Source: Melastoma dodecandrum (lineage: Eukaryota > Streptophyta > Magnoliopsida > Myrtales > Melastomataceae). From it: a stretch of DNA of 64,000 nt. The notes under the pieces were generated by a model. It did not search any database. It had not been told where the DNA came from and saw only the letters and a program-made list of their open reading frames with translations. The position numbers were made by a program, and so were the translations under genes. Position 1 is the first letter of the stretch; the number at the start of each line of letters is the position of its first letter. The stretch covers positions 5,148,501-5,212,500 of the forward strand of contig JARUPY010000534.1 in assembly GCA_029817715.1 (NCBI GenBank). Reading direction: 5' to 3'. Below, one piece after another: positions 34,703-46,444 of the stretch.

Positions 34703-36324
34703 TCACAAAGCGTCCAGAAATATAAATTTGAGGTCTGTGAATATAAAGGTACCTAGACTGATTGCATCGGGACCTTTCATAATCCTCAGACGTCGACAAG
34801 ATTCAGCAAACATCCTGAGGAACAGAACAAGCATGCATGCACACAAGGGTGCAGAAAAGTTCTGAGGTTGTAAAGCTTAGCTTTATGGTTAGGAATTTAG
34901 AATGATCATCCAAGGAATGAGCCGCTCACCTCCAAGGAACATCGCCAACCAGTATCCAGTCTCCATCTTTATCTTCACAGGTCAGCACAAACTCAGAATC
35001 AGTCAGAAGATCAGCCAACTGTCTCTCCGAGGAGATTTCTCCTCCCACACGATTGTTGGAAACACAATTGCCCGATGCTGCAATTCACAGTACAACCAAG
35101 TTGATTTAAAATGTGCACCATTTCGAGACAATTTGCCGACTGTAGCTTTCATCTTGTCCCCCGTTGTTAACCTGTAAATAGTCATGCAGATCTGGTCTTT
35201 TCCATGCAATAAGGTTATATCCACCCAAGTCCCACGCTACGAGTATGATTCTCGATCAACAATGCAGTAAAAGGACAGGATTTTGAGAACTTGCTACGTA
35301 GTCGGTAATCCGATGCTCACAAGGCTGCAAGTTCCTAAAATTCTTTTCCAGAAAGGGGTTTCGTCCAAACAGAGGTCCTTACCAATCTTGAAGCAGCTAA
35401 ACATTTGCTTGAGCAGCCAAGAGTTCTGTGTAAGTTTTGTAGTTTTTGAGGTCAACCTTCCGCAGATAAGGAGCGCCGTCCATGCTGACCTTCACGTAGA
35501 GGCACCCAGCCACCGTCGATTTCCCTTCGACTTCTTCGCTTCTCTTGGCCAGAGTAGAGGTCATGCTGTTCTTGCAGAAGGACCGCATCGGAGGCCAACC
35601 AACAACCTGAGCTCTGTCGGAGAGGAAAAAGAAAATTGCCGCATCCTGACACACATCAGTAGCTACCTCATCTTCCATCATAAATCCAACAATCCATATC
35701 CTAGGATAAACATCTTTTTATACTCACTTCCTATCTCTAATTCATGCTAGAAACTTGATCGGAAAATCATTCCGGGAAACAACATATGGGATCAAGTAAA
35801 AGGCAACTGCTGCCAAAGACAAGCCAACTGCAGGCATTGATCAAAAAGCAGAGAAGGAGAAAGACACTCACTTGGCAGCAGGTGCAGCGCTACCATGCTC
35901 ACTGACTTTATCCTCCTCCTCAAACTCGCTCCCGTCATCCCAAGGGGCAACCGTATCGTTCCTTACAGCCTAGGAAGCACATCCAGGGGAGTTAATGACC
36001 CCACCAACACTTTCCGGAGAGACAACAAACCGCTGCCGCAGCCGCCGCCTACCTTGGCTTAGCATCCGTCGATTTAGCCCCGAAAGTTGGGTTCCTTCCC
36101 GGGTGCAGCGAAATCCCGAGGAAGGTATCCTCACCATCCTCGTCGAAACCCAACCCAAAAGCAGAGACCCCGGTAGGAGGTACATGGTGATGGGTCCTCT
36201 CCTCGGGAAGGTTGGAACCCGGCAGGCCTAGCCGCAGCTCTGTTTCCTTAACGTCGAAAGGAGAAGGAGGGGGAGGCTTGACGGAGGCCATCGGCGGGAT
36301 GGAGGCGACATCCGTCAGACCCAT
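34703..36324 (-). pseudogene. Aux/IAA repressor gene, apparently frame-broken
   Basis: Aux/IAA proteins repress ARF transcription factors and are degraded when auxin joins them to TIR1/AFB. Proposed exons on the minus strand are 36324-36049 (to the first in-frame stop; donor near 36053), 35969-35873, 35613-35383, 35077-34930 and 34814-34703. Domain I is TELRLGLPGS in exon 1. The degron QVVGWPPMRS and domain III (CLYVKVSMDGAPYLRKVDL) are in exon 3. Domain IV ([16 protein letters not shown], then CRRLRIMKG) is in exons 4-5. Two problems appear. The exon 1/2 junction is out of frame with the only open frame of exon 2. In exon 3 the frame shifts near 35410, between YTELLAA and KQMFSCF, as if two bases were lost, giving an early stop. 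All domains remain, so this is a recent pseudogene, a truncated allele or sequencing error. Confidence 0.85.
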
Positions 36325-36625
36325 CTAATCATGCTCTAAGGGCGTCCACGTAGACATCAAAAGTGGAAGAAATGGAAGAAAGTTGGGATTTTTTAAGAAC
36401 AGGGCAACGAAGAAGGAAGAGGGTTGGTTTAGTTTTAATCTGGGGACAGGGACACAACAGGGGACGTGGTCGGTTTCTGTTTGTTGAAGAGAGCGGAAAC
36501 ATATTTCTGTATCTCCCAACCTCTCAAAATGCAGCAAAAGCTGCTCGCGAACGATCCATCATTGTCTACTAGGATAAGACCAACTATCTATTAATTAATA
36601 TATGGTACGACATGACATGTCCTTT

Positions 36626-37237
36626 GAATTTAAAATTGACAAAATATCAATTTATGACATCAAGTTTGAGCCAACTTTCTGTTTTGTCATTAACTTAGTT
36701 TGTTATATAATTTTGTCCCCAACTTTTGTTTTTATTTTGATTTTGGCCAATCTTGAATTTTATCGTGCGTAAACCAAACAGACCTTAACAGACAATTTTC
36801 ATTTATCGACTAAAAAGGAAAAAAAATTTCAATAAATAGGAAATAATATTGAAACCTTTCATTTGTATTTTTTTTTTATAAAATTTTGATGGACAAATCA
36901 AGTGAATTGAAAGCAGAAGTTAACGATAGTTGCTGATGTTGTCAAAAAATATGAAAAATCGATAAAGGTCGGATGATGTTCTATTATGGGGTGACTACTA
37001 CGGATAAAGTAGATTATGTGACGAATGAATGAGAGGTCGAAACTCAACTATTATAAGACACGAGTCAGACTATATTAAGGCCTTGTTTGACTTTCGCTAA
37101 AAGAAATTCATGATTGGCTAAAATAAAAATAAAAATAAAAGTTGGTGACAAAATTATATAACAAACTAAATTAATGACAAAACAGAAAGTTAACTCAAAA
37201 TTGAGGACATAAACGTATATTTTGCCATTTAAAATTT
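36626..37237. repeat. Inverted repeat, about 612 bp, MITE-like
   Basis: The arm at 36626-36793 is the reverse complement of 37072-37237 with moderate divergence. Shared stretches include aactttctgttttgtcatta and agtttgttatataattttgt. A spacer of roughly 280 bases separates the arms. No coding sequence and no clear target duplication were found. It is probably a foldback MITE or the remains of two opposed insertions. Confidence 0.65.
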
Positions 37238-39006
37238 TATAAAAATATAGGGTTTTTTTCAGCCGACAGTTCAAATGGAGATTTGAGCCATTTGGTGTTC
37301 AAATGGTCACCAGCGTCGGCGGGACTCGATCGGTCGTGTCCATCTCTAACTCTTGCCGTAACTAGCATGGACAGTTGCTTACTTAGGGTTAGGCGATCAC
37401 CGAGTGAATCCCCGGTCAACAAAAACAATACTTTTTTTCCTGGAAAAAGGAGAGAGTGATGGGAACAGCAAAAGGAGGGAGAATCACCGATACGTGTTGG
37501 TATTTAAATTCGTTTAAAGAAATATCAGATTTAAAATTTATCGTAAGTAGTAACCCATATTTAAAAACTCGTCCATCATAATCATAATCAGGTGTTGTAT
37601 CGGTTTTGGCAAGCGAGTGGACAACCAACAATAAAAAAAAGAGAGGAAGAATCGCGCAATCGTAAAAAAAAACTAAAATATAAAAAAACTCGGAGGCTAT
37701 CTCGATGACAAAATTATTTCAAGACACCCCCGACCTCTCTGTTATCATGGCCTATGTCTTATTCATGACAAATATTTTCACGTACAGAGAAACATATTAT
37801 GAACTCTCCCAATCGTGACATGGGAATAATCAACAACAGAACATAGGATGGAACTGGAACTTCCCTTACAAGGGTATTTGTGTCTCTCTCCCAACCCAAT
37901 TCGCACATGCCCAAAAGAAAAGAACAAAGAAACTCAAGAGGAGAAGAGATCAGGGAACACACACATTATTTTGATTCAACCGATCGATCATTCACATACG
38001 GTTTCTCCTCTGTTGTAGCATCATGTATATTATAGGTTTTGGTTTTTCTTTTCTTTTTTCTTTTATTACGAGATGTCGCGGGTTGATCTTGTTTCCGATT
38101 CTATTTAAAATAAATATTCTCCCTTGACGATAAATATTCAGATTTTGAAAACGTGTCGGAGTCGCCACTAACTTATTTTAAGTTCAAGTTAGAAAAACTA
38201 TAGAGATTCATTAATGTTAGGAAATTAGGGATTACTAAATCGCATGCATCACAAAGAAAAATGATGCTTTATCGTGTGTTTCCGATGTCCGAATTTATTT
38301 GAGCTCGTTTTTAGAAAAAAGATTATTTGACATAAAAAAAATGATCTCGAGCTCAATGAATAATTGTTATGAAAATATTTCTAAAAAAATTGATTTTGGG
38401 CAAAAAAGAACATAGATTTATTAATGCCTTTAACTGTTTCTAAGCCAAATTGAATTCAAGAGAGAACCGGGTTTAGGGAAAGTGAGGTTAGTACCGTTTC
38501 TCGACTTCCCTTAAAATGAAAAGCCCTCATTAGCATTTGTACCTCTCGGTGCTGTTTTGAAGTAGGTTTATAGCGAAACTGGCGAGCCATTGATGCCGTA
38601 CGTTGGTGAGTGCGAAGCCGTCTTCAGAGGATCTTGATCTTCGAGAATCCAAATAATCCCTTGAATATATACTTCCTTTGATTTCCGTCATGAAAACTTC
38701 GAATGGGGTGCATGCCTTGGTTGTCCGCAAGGCACGCCCCTAGATGTCTACATAAAGACCAAAAGACGAAGTAAACTGTTCGAAGAAAAGTTTGGAAGGT
38801 TGATTTCTCCTTTTATAATTTTTTCGTAAAGTTTCAAATAGACAAAACTGGACTAAGTGATTTTTCTAATGCAAAACATATTATGAGCAAGTAGTAAAGA
38901 AGGTAATAACATCGGTTAACATAAAGTATAGTCAATGGTGTGAAAATTTAAAATTCAATGCACATAATGAAACAATATGTGTAAAAATGGAATCAGATTT
39001 ATGTGG
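37238..39006. other. Intergenic, no gene
   Basis: This A/T-rich stretch has no recognised coding sequence. The open frames at 37759-37962 and 38530-38730 (-) have no family features. It ends at the target duplication ATAAC (39007-39011) of the Sirevirus. Confidence 0.5.
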
Positions 39007-39011
39007 ATAAC

Positions 39012-40507
39012 TGTTGGTATAGGATTGCACTAAGAAGGGGGGGTTGAATTAGTGCCGTAAGAGTTATGACACTTTTTCGCTCACAGAAGCGTGGTTCTGT
39101 TAGGTCACAGAGGCTGGATCTGATAAACAGATTCCCAGTTCTGAGACAAGTTATCTTTTGTGTAAGACACAAAGATTTATAGTGGTTCGACAAACAATGT
39201 CTACGTCCACTCTCCCAGCTCTCACCCAAGCAGGGCGTATTCACTATGATTGGAATGTGCGATTTTACAGATGCACACTTCTGCCAGAAATGTGACTAAC
39301 AAATTGCACGTTATCACGTGTCTAACACAACCCGCACGCAACGTGTCTGACTCCGGCTCCTCACTGAGCCCAACGTGGCTTGACGGCTACCACCTGCCCA
39401 ACGAGGCTTAACGGCTACCTCCTGCCCAACGAGGCTTAACGGCTACCTCCTGCCCAACGTGGTTTAACGGCTACCACCTGCCCAAACGTGGCTTGACGGC
39501 TACCACCTGCCCTTACACACAACCTGTGTGACTAACAACCTGCACGAGACAAGATTAGCAACTACAGCACAAACTCTCTGTAGTTACAGAAGACGCTCTC
39601 TGTCAGCGGTGATCGGCTCGGTGAATGCTCGATGGACGCTCTCAGCTTTTTGCAACGGTGAAGGCACAAGGATTCTAGTAAGCTTTTAGGTAGAACGGCG
39701 ACTTGGAATCGTTGCTTCACACTTGCACTTAAGCTTGTCCGTAGAACGAAGTTTCCCAATCAATCCCAACGGCTAGTTGATTCACTTGCCATATTCTCCA
39801 TGATTTAATCCTGTGGGAAAACTTCCAAAAGCATAAAGCATTACCCTTAGTTACGTTAGATAATAATAAAACAAAGTGATCGCTCAATAAGAGATAACGA
39901 CTTCTGCTCAGAAGCTGTTTGCTGCGACAGCAGAACCAGCACTCTTTCTCATACGAATTTGGCATTGGGATTATAAGTTTCCATATTATGAAAACATTCC
40001 CTTCGTAGAATTATTCTCACCATATAGGGAGATCTTAACCTGATAAGGTCATTGCCAAATTACGTAAACATAAGATCACGTTAGTTAAGGAAATAAATAT
40101 TTCCAAATAACTTAAGGTCCAAAGATGAACCTAGACGTGATCCTGTGTGAGATAAATATCTCACGTGCTCGCATATAGGACAATCTCCAAGAAGGAAATC
40201 GTCACTCACAGAAATACCATTCTGTAAACCATAGCAAGTACTCCAGCAAGGAGAGTTATAGCAACTGTGACACAGATGCTCATCTCTGTAACAGAGATAG
40301 TGGATTCGATAGTAGATCTTATCCTCAGAATTCCATTTCTGATGGCTAGATCGTTTCCCCTGTTGAAGTACTCCACATAACTCTTTTATGTATTGCACGA
40401 ATGACAGAGACCAGCTTCTACACCCGAAGACCTGTTCTTCTGTACACTTAAATAACACATTAGCAATATATAACATTTGTCATCATCAAAACCAGATTAT
40501 ATCAACA
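39012..40507 (-). repeat. 3' LTR of Sirevirus A (left copy, 1,496 bp)
   Basis: It starts TGTTGGTATAGG and ends TATATCAACA on the plus strand. It contains about five tandem copies of a 28-base unit (gcccaacgaggcttaacggc...) at 39368-39510, more than in the right LTR, which accounts for most of the 60-base length difference. Confidence 0.95.
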
Positions 40508-40509
40508 AT

Positions 40510-41213
40510 CTCTCCCTTTTTGATGATGTCAAAACAATGCTCATCTGGAGAGTAATAATTAAAGAGTTTTAATGGTCTTACAGATTTTCTTGTTGCGAGA
40601 TGGTTGATACAGAAGCTACTTTCTGTAGTAACTCCCCCTGAATCTAGGCGGACTAATTTCGATCGAAATTATTGCTTGCTCAGATCAGTGATCGAGATTA
40701 GTTAATGTTCATTAACCAAATCGATTAGAGCATTTATATGATTTGATCAAATCAGTGCTCATGATTGCAATATCATGCATTGTGGACAGAAGTACTATTC
40801 TGTCATAGCTCCCCCTGAACAGGTAAGTAATTCTAAGATGACCCTTTTTAATCAGAGCTTAGAACGTAACAGAGAAGTGATACTCTGCCCAGAGTATAAG
40901 CAGAGAAAGTTCTCTGACTCCCCCTGAGTTTAAGCAGTTCTGCTCAAACCCAAGTTGATCTCCACCAAAAGCATCATTCTGGCGAGGAATTTCTCAAAAC
41001 AGAAAATAATTCTGCTGAGACCTGCATTACACTGAGGAAATCTCCTCAGCGTCTTCATGACCTGCAAACAGAGAAACACAGGACACAAAGAAAAATGCAG
41101 AGACTGTTCCTCAGTCTCACAGAACACCTGTCCTAAAAACTAAAAATTCACCTGTCCTAAAAACTAAAAAATTCTCCAGGGAGCTAGCTACTTCTCCCCC
41201 TTTTTGCATCATC
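40510..41213 (-). other. Array of five polypurine-tract-like motifs
   Basis: Read on the minus strand, purine tracts lie at 41213-41193 (AAAAAGGGGGAGA), 40928-40916 and 40818-40809 and 40640-40631 (each CAGGGGGAG-like), and 40527-40510 (CAAAAAGGGAGAGA), the last next to the 3' LTR and presumably the working primer. Repeated tracts before the 3' LTR are a known Sirevirus trait. Confidence 0.85.
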
Positions 41214-41499
41214 AAAAAAGTCATATATCAAAAAGATATGTCATGAAACAAGTTTCAAATCACAAACATGCAGGAAATTCAAAAGAGTGAGTTTTAAAAA
41301 CAACAGATCAAGAGTTTATCAGTTTTCAGAAGCCGGATTCTGAAAGGACTGGTCAGTCACTTTCTTCTGCAGAAGGAGAGGAGGATGCATCATCCTTGCC
41401 CTTGATATATGCCGCGAGATCAGCAAGATCTACAAGCAGCTTCGTAATCAGGGTCTTAATCTCCTTTTGCTGAGCAATGCACTTATCCAATTTGCGTGA

Positions 41500-43023
41500 C
41501 TATTTCGGATTAGCAGAAGTGGACGCCTCAGAAATATGCTTCTGTTTGGTATCAATCTTCTTCTGCTTGCTGGTGTCAGCCCGAGTCTTACGCTTGGAAG
41601 GTGCAGCAACTCTTTTCTCTTTGGAGGATGGCTCCTCCTTGCTCCTCTTTGGAACCCATTCTGACCCTGTAAAAACAAACCCCATATGATCAGGTGTCGT
41701 ACCGTCAAAAGGCTCGACATGGATGGTGTCGTGATTACTCTTGGGAGTTATATCACAAGAGTAAGTCTGCAGAAGCTTCATGATGATATGGCCATAGGGT
41801 AGTCCTCTATCAGGCAGAGTTGCACATCTCTCCATGTGCTCAAAGACGATCGATCTCCAGCAGATGCACCATCATGGTGGCGTCCTTCGTGATGATACTG
41901 TCTGTGCTCCCAGTCCGGGGGTAGAGGCAGTACATAACAGCACGGTGGAGGATGCGCAGTTCTAGAGGCAGCTTCGTGCTCTCCAGGTATACGCTGGACT
42001 TTGTTGGCCTTTCGGCCCTGTTATCCTGCGATACGCCGATGATTTGGATATCTCCATGGGCTGGAGCTGAGAGTGGTATCTTGCACTGAACGCCCTGCAT
42101 ACATCAAGTAGAGAGAAAACATAGATGTTCTCCTCTATTACCACCTTTATGTACTTGATCATCTTGTTCACCCTGTGAAAGGTGATGTGGCTGTAGAATT
42201 CTCTAACCAAGGAGGCAGAGACAGGGCTTCTGTGCTCACATAAGTTAACCAGAGAGAGCTCTCGGAAAAGAGTTTCTAATTGCCCAAGAGAGTGCTCAGA
42301 GAAGAAGCTGAATCTGATGAATCGGCAGGGTACGATTTTCCTATCCTCAAGATCTCTAGCAGGAGACTCAGAAGAATCTAACACAGCCTGAATTTCCTCA
42401 GCAGAAACGATCTCCCCAATTTCAGGAGTAAAGGTCAGAGGAGTACCTCTTCGCTTTTTGTTCTCCTTCTGCGGTTCCGCAGATGGGCGTTTCTGTGCCT
42501 TTCCTTTCTCCTGTGCCGCGACCGCAGGAGGGTTCACAGCCTGTTCCTCAGCATTAGATGAAGTTGGGGCCAACTTCTGCTTTGGAAGAGGAGGAGGAGG
42601 TGGCAGAGTCTCAATATAGGGCAAGATAGCCAGAGATGGAGACTCTAGAGGAGGGCTTACGCGCTGAGGTATAGGGACCTCTTTCTCAGCTTGTCCTTGT
42701 GGAGAAATCACCATTTCCTCAATTTCTGGCTCAGAAATTTTTGCTGCAGGAGGGTCCTCCTTAGCAGGTACAGGAGGGTCCTCCTTTGTGGATGGCTGGA
42801 TGACTTCTTGCTCTGCATTCAGAGCTTTGGAACTCTCGGGGGGAGAGTGCTGGGACACGGATTTCGTATCCTTCGACGAGAGACTTGCGTTCTCAGAGTC
42901 GCTCCCCTGTAATGAAGACTGGGTCTCCTGAGAGTCCCGATCGGACAGAGACTCAGTGCTGAGTCTAGCAGAGCGCCTTGCTTTGGCTTTGGCAGCGCGC
43001 ATTCTCTTGATTCTTGGTGCCAT
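41500..43023 (-). pseudogene. Sirevirus extra 3' ORF, frameshifted
   Basis: Downstream of RNase H is an additional frame starting at ATG 43023 (MAPRIKRMRAAK); the longer upstream reading begins at a TTG. The first ~210 residues are low-complexity, basic then rich in Ser, Glu and Pro, with a poly-Pro run and a basic cluster (KENKKRRG). A globular part follows from about residue 220 (RFIRFSFFSEHSLGQLE, FYSHITFHRVNKMIKYIKV). The frame shifts near 42050 into 42100-41840 (ILHRAVMYCLYPRTGSTDS). It then passes a stop near 41840 and continues at 41835-41500 (GLPYGHIIMKLL). The globular part resembles the putative plant transposon protein domain (Transposase_32) found in many plant retroelements. This is the position of the env-like ORF in some Sireviruses, but I see no signal peptide or membrane segment. 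Function unknown. Confidence 0.75.
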
Positions 43024-43307
43024 GAGGACAGAAGGAAGCAAAGAAGAGAAGTTAGGGTTTGGAAGAGATGACGAAGAAGGATCGGAGGAAAAACGTGGGG
43101 GAGAGAAAAATGGGTTTCTGAGATGGAGGGAAGACGTGTGTGTGTGCAAAGATGCTTTGAAAGGGAGAAAATAAATAAGAAAAGATTTTGGCAGGGAAGT
43201 CTTAAGAAAATTTTTAAAACAGGAAATAATAAAATTGGAAATAATTTTTGAAAATCATATTTTTCACCAAATCAAATATGCACACGATAAGGATCAATCA
43301 GATCCAT

Positions 43308-46300
43308 TTAGAGGGGATAACAAATCCCTAATTCCATTCGCAATTTTGAGAACTTCTCAAAATTTAATGGTTTTGTGAAGATATCACAGAGCTGTGTTTC
43401 TGTGCTCACATATTCCACAGCAATAGAACCATTTTGGACATGATCTCGAATGAAATGATGTCTTAGTTCTATATGTTTAGACCTTGAATGCTGAACAGGA
43501 TTCTTGGTCAAATTTATGGCACTGGTGTTATCACACCGTATTGGAATATTGTCAAACTTGAAACCGTAGTCCTCAAGTTGTTGACGCATCCATAGAAGCT
43601 GTGCACAACAGCTTGCTGCTGCTGCAACATATTCTGCCTCTGCTGTTGATAATGCAACAGAAGCTTGCTTCTTTGAGTGCCAGGATATGAGCATATCTCC
43701 AAGCAATTGGCAGGTTCCAGAAGTACTCTTCCGATCGATTTTACAACCAGCAAAGTCTGCATCGGAGTACCCTATAAGATCAAATGATGATCTCTTGGAA
43801 TATCAGAGCCCTAGGTTTGTAGTCCCAGAAAGATATCGAAATATCCTTTTAACATGTGTTAAATGGGACTCCTTTGGTGCTGATTGGTATCTAGCACAAA
43901 GGCAGACGCTGAACAGAATGTCAGGCCTGGAAGCAGTAAGGTACAATAAGGACCCTATCATACTTCTGTAGAGGCTAGGATATGCATCCTTTCCTGATTC
44001 GTCTTTCTCCACAATAGCGTTTGTGCTCATGGGAGTAGACAAGTGTTTTGAGTTGGTCAACTCATATTTCTTCAGAAGTTGTTTAGTGTACTTTTCCTGA
44101 TGGATGAAAGTACCTTCTGAAGTTTGGCGAATCTGTAAGCCCAGAAAGAATGTTAATTCTCCCACCATGCTCATTTCAAATTCACCCTTCATGAGTTCTG
44201 CGAACTCATTACATAAGGTATTGTTCGTAGATCCGAAGATGATGCCATCTACGTAGATCTGAACAATCAGAAGCTCGGTTCCGTGCTTCTTTAGGAAAAG
44301 AGTTGTGTCAACCTTTCCCTTTCTATAGCCCTTTTCAATAAGAAATTGGCTCAGCCATTCATACCAAGCTCTGGGAGCTTGTTTCAAGCCATATAAAGCT
44401 TTATCAAGCTTATAAACATGATCATGTTTCTTAGGATCCTCAAATCCCGGAGGTTGGTCTACGTAGACTTCCTCATTGATCTCACCATTCAGGAAGGCGC
44501 TTTTCACGTCCATCTGAAATAGTTTGAAATCATTAAAACACCCATAAGCTAACAGAAGTCTGATAGCTTCTAGGCGTGCCACAGGAGCGTAAGTCTCATC
44601 ATAGTCAATCCCTTCTGATTGAGAGTACCCTTTGGCCACGAGTCTGGCCTTGTTCCTGACCACAGAGCCTGATTCATCAAGCTTATTGCGGAAGACCCAC
44701 TTGGTTCCAACAACAGAACGATCCTTCGGTCTCTGAACAAGCGTCCAGACCTTGTTTCGTTCGAATTGATTGAGCTCTTCTTGCATGGCAATGATCCAAT
44801 TAGGATCTGCAAGAGCTTAATCAATGCTTGTTGGTTCCTTTTGGGAGAGGAACGCAGAATGTTCACAGAAGAGATTCACAGAACGTCTCGTCTGTATTCC
44901 TTTCTGTACATCCCCAATGACTTGCTCCATGGGGTGTCTTTTCTTGTACAGAGTGGGCACTCTGTCCAAGAGATTCTTATCAGAATCATTATCCTCTGAG
45001 GGGCCCTCAGAGTTTGCATCTTGTCCAATGACGGACTGGATTTGTACAGAATTAGTCTTAAGAGGGACAGCGCTCTCTTTCTGTACTTCAGCAGCAGGCA
45101 GCTGCATACTTGGCCTGTCAGAGAAGACAGATTCCTCTGTGTATTGAGAGTCATTAATGATGACAATAATAGATTCCTCAACAACAAGAGTTCTTTTGTT
45201 GAAAACTCGATAAGCTTTGCTTGATTCAGAATAGCCAAGGAAAACTCCTTCATCTGATCTAGCATCGAATTTACCAACATTCTCCTTAGGAAGCCTTAGT
45301 ATGTAACAAGGACTTCCAAAGGGATGGAAATATGAGATGTTAGGGACTTTGCCCTTGTACAACTCATAAGGAGTTTTGTCAAGTGTCTTTCGTGCAAGTA
45401 CACGGTTAGACACATAACATGCTGTGTTAATCGCCTCAGCCCACAAATTCTGTGGAACCTTGCTTTCACACATCATCGTTCTGGCCATATCAAGAAGAGT
45501 TCGATTCATTCTCTCAGCAACTCCATTCTGTTGTGGAGTATAAGGAGCAGAGAATGTGTGTTCTATGCCATTCATGTCACAGAAGGACTTGAACTCATGG
45601 TTTACAAATTCTGTACCATGGTCAGTTCTTAAGCTTTTGAGAGAGGCTCCTCTCTCATTTTGCAGCTTTGTGACAAGGCTTTTGAACGCACCGAATGCAT
45701 CACTCTTATGAGCCAAGAACCTTACCCAAGAATATCTTGAGTAATCGTCCACAACCACCATAGTATAGCGTCTGAGGCCCAGACTCTGTGTTCTGGTGGG
45801 ACCAAACAGGTCCATGTGGAGAAGTTCAAGTGGTTTTGAGGTGGAAATATAACCTTTGCTTTTAAAAGAAGCTTTGGTTTGTTTTCCCAAAAAACAAGCT
45901 TCACAGAAGCTGTTCTCTTCAAAAGAGAGCTTCGGTAAACCTCGTACCAGCTTCCTTTTGGCAATCTTAGACAATAATTGGAAATTGATGTGTCCCAATT
46001 TCCTATGCCAAAGGTTTGTTTCATCCTTGTAAGAAACAAGGCATTTCTCAGAAGACAAGAGGTTGTCTTGAGAAACGATGTAGACGTTCTTTCTTCGTTC
46101 AGCAACGAAACAGACGGATCCGTCTGTGGATCCGGAACATCCTTCTGCGTTAAAGGTTATTTGATAACCCTTATCACAGAGTTGGCTCACACTTAATAGA
46201 CTATGTTTTAATCCTGCAACAAGCAGAACATCGTCTATTTGCATTGTTTGTGAACTACCGATAGTTCCAATGCCTTTGATGTAGCCTTTGCTATCATCGC

Positions 46301-46421
46301 CAAATGTCACAGAACCACCGTTCTGTAACTTCAAACTTGAAAACTTAGAAGGATCCCCGGTCATGTGGCGTGAGCACCCACTGTCCAGGTACCACTCATC
46401 CTTCCTGGCTTTAGTTTTCAA
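43308..46421 (-). pseudogene. Sirevirus pol: protease, integrase, RT, RNase H
   Basis: Three collinear pieces lie in one frame. 46421-44817 holds protease (WYLDSGCSRHMTG) and integrase: zinc finger HRKLGHINF then CEACFLGK, and catalytic MDLFGP, RTDHGTEF and the Glu of PQQNGVAERMNRTL. A TAA at 44819-44817 interrupts before RT (44786-43803: [35 protein letters not shown]). The RT catalytic YVDD reads YVDG (codon GGC at 44246-44244), losing an essential aspartate. A TGA at 43805-43803, where the family has Trp, precedes RNase H (43706-43308: STAEAEYVAAA, RSKHIELRHHF). The first piece has no ATG (TTG at 46421) and lies in a different frame from gag just downstream of the gag stop. No active polymerase can be made. 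Confidence 0.92.
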
Positions 46422-46444
46422 GTGTACCTGCGATTAAGAACAAG

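Noticed and set aside
43024..43149. Longer start for the Sirevirus extra ORF (42 more codons)
   Set aside because: That reading starts at TTG and crosses simple-sequence DNA; the first ATG is at 43023.
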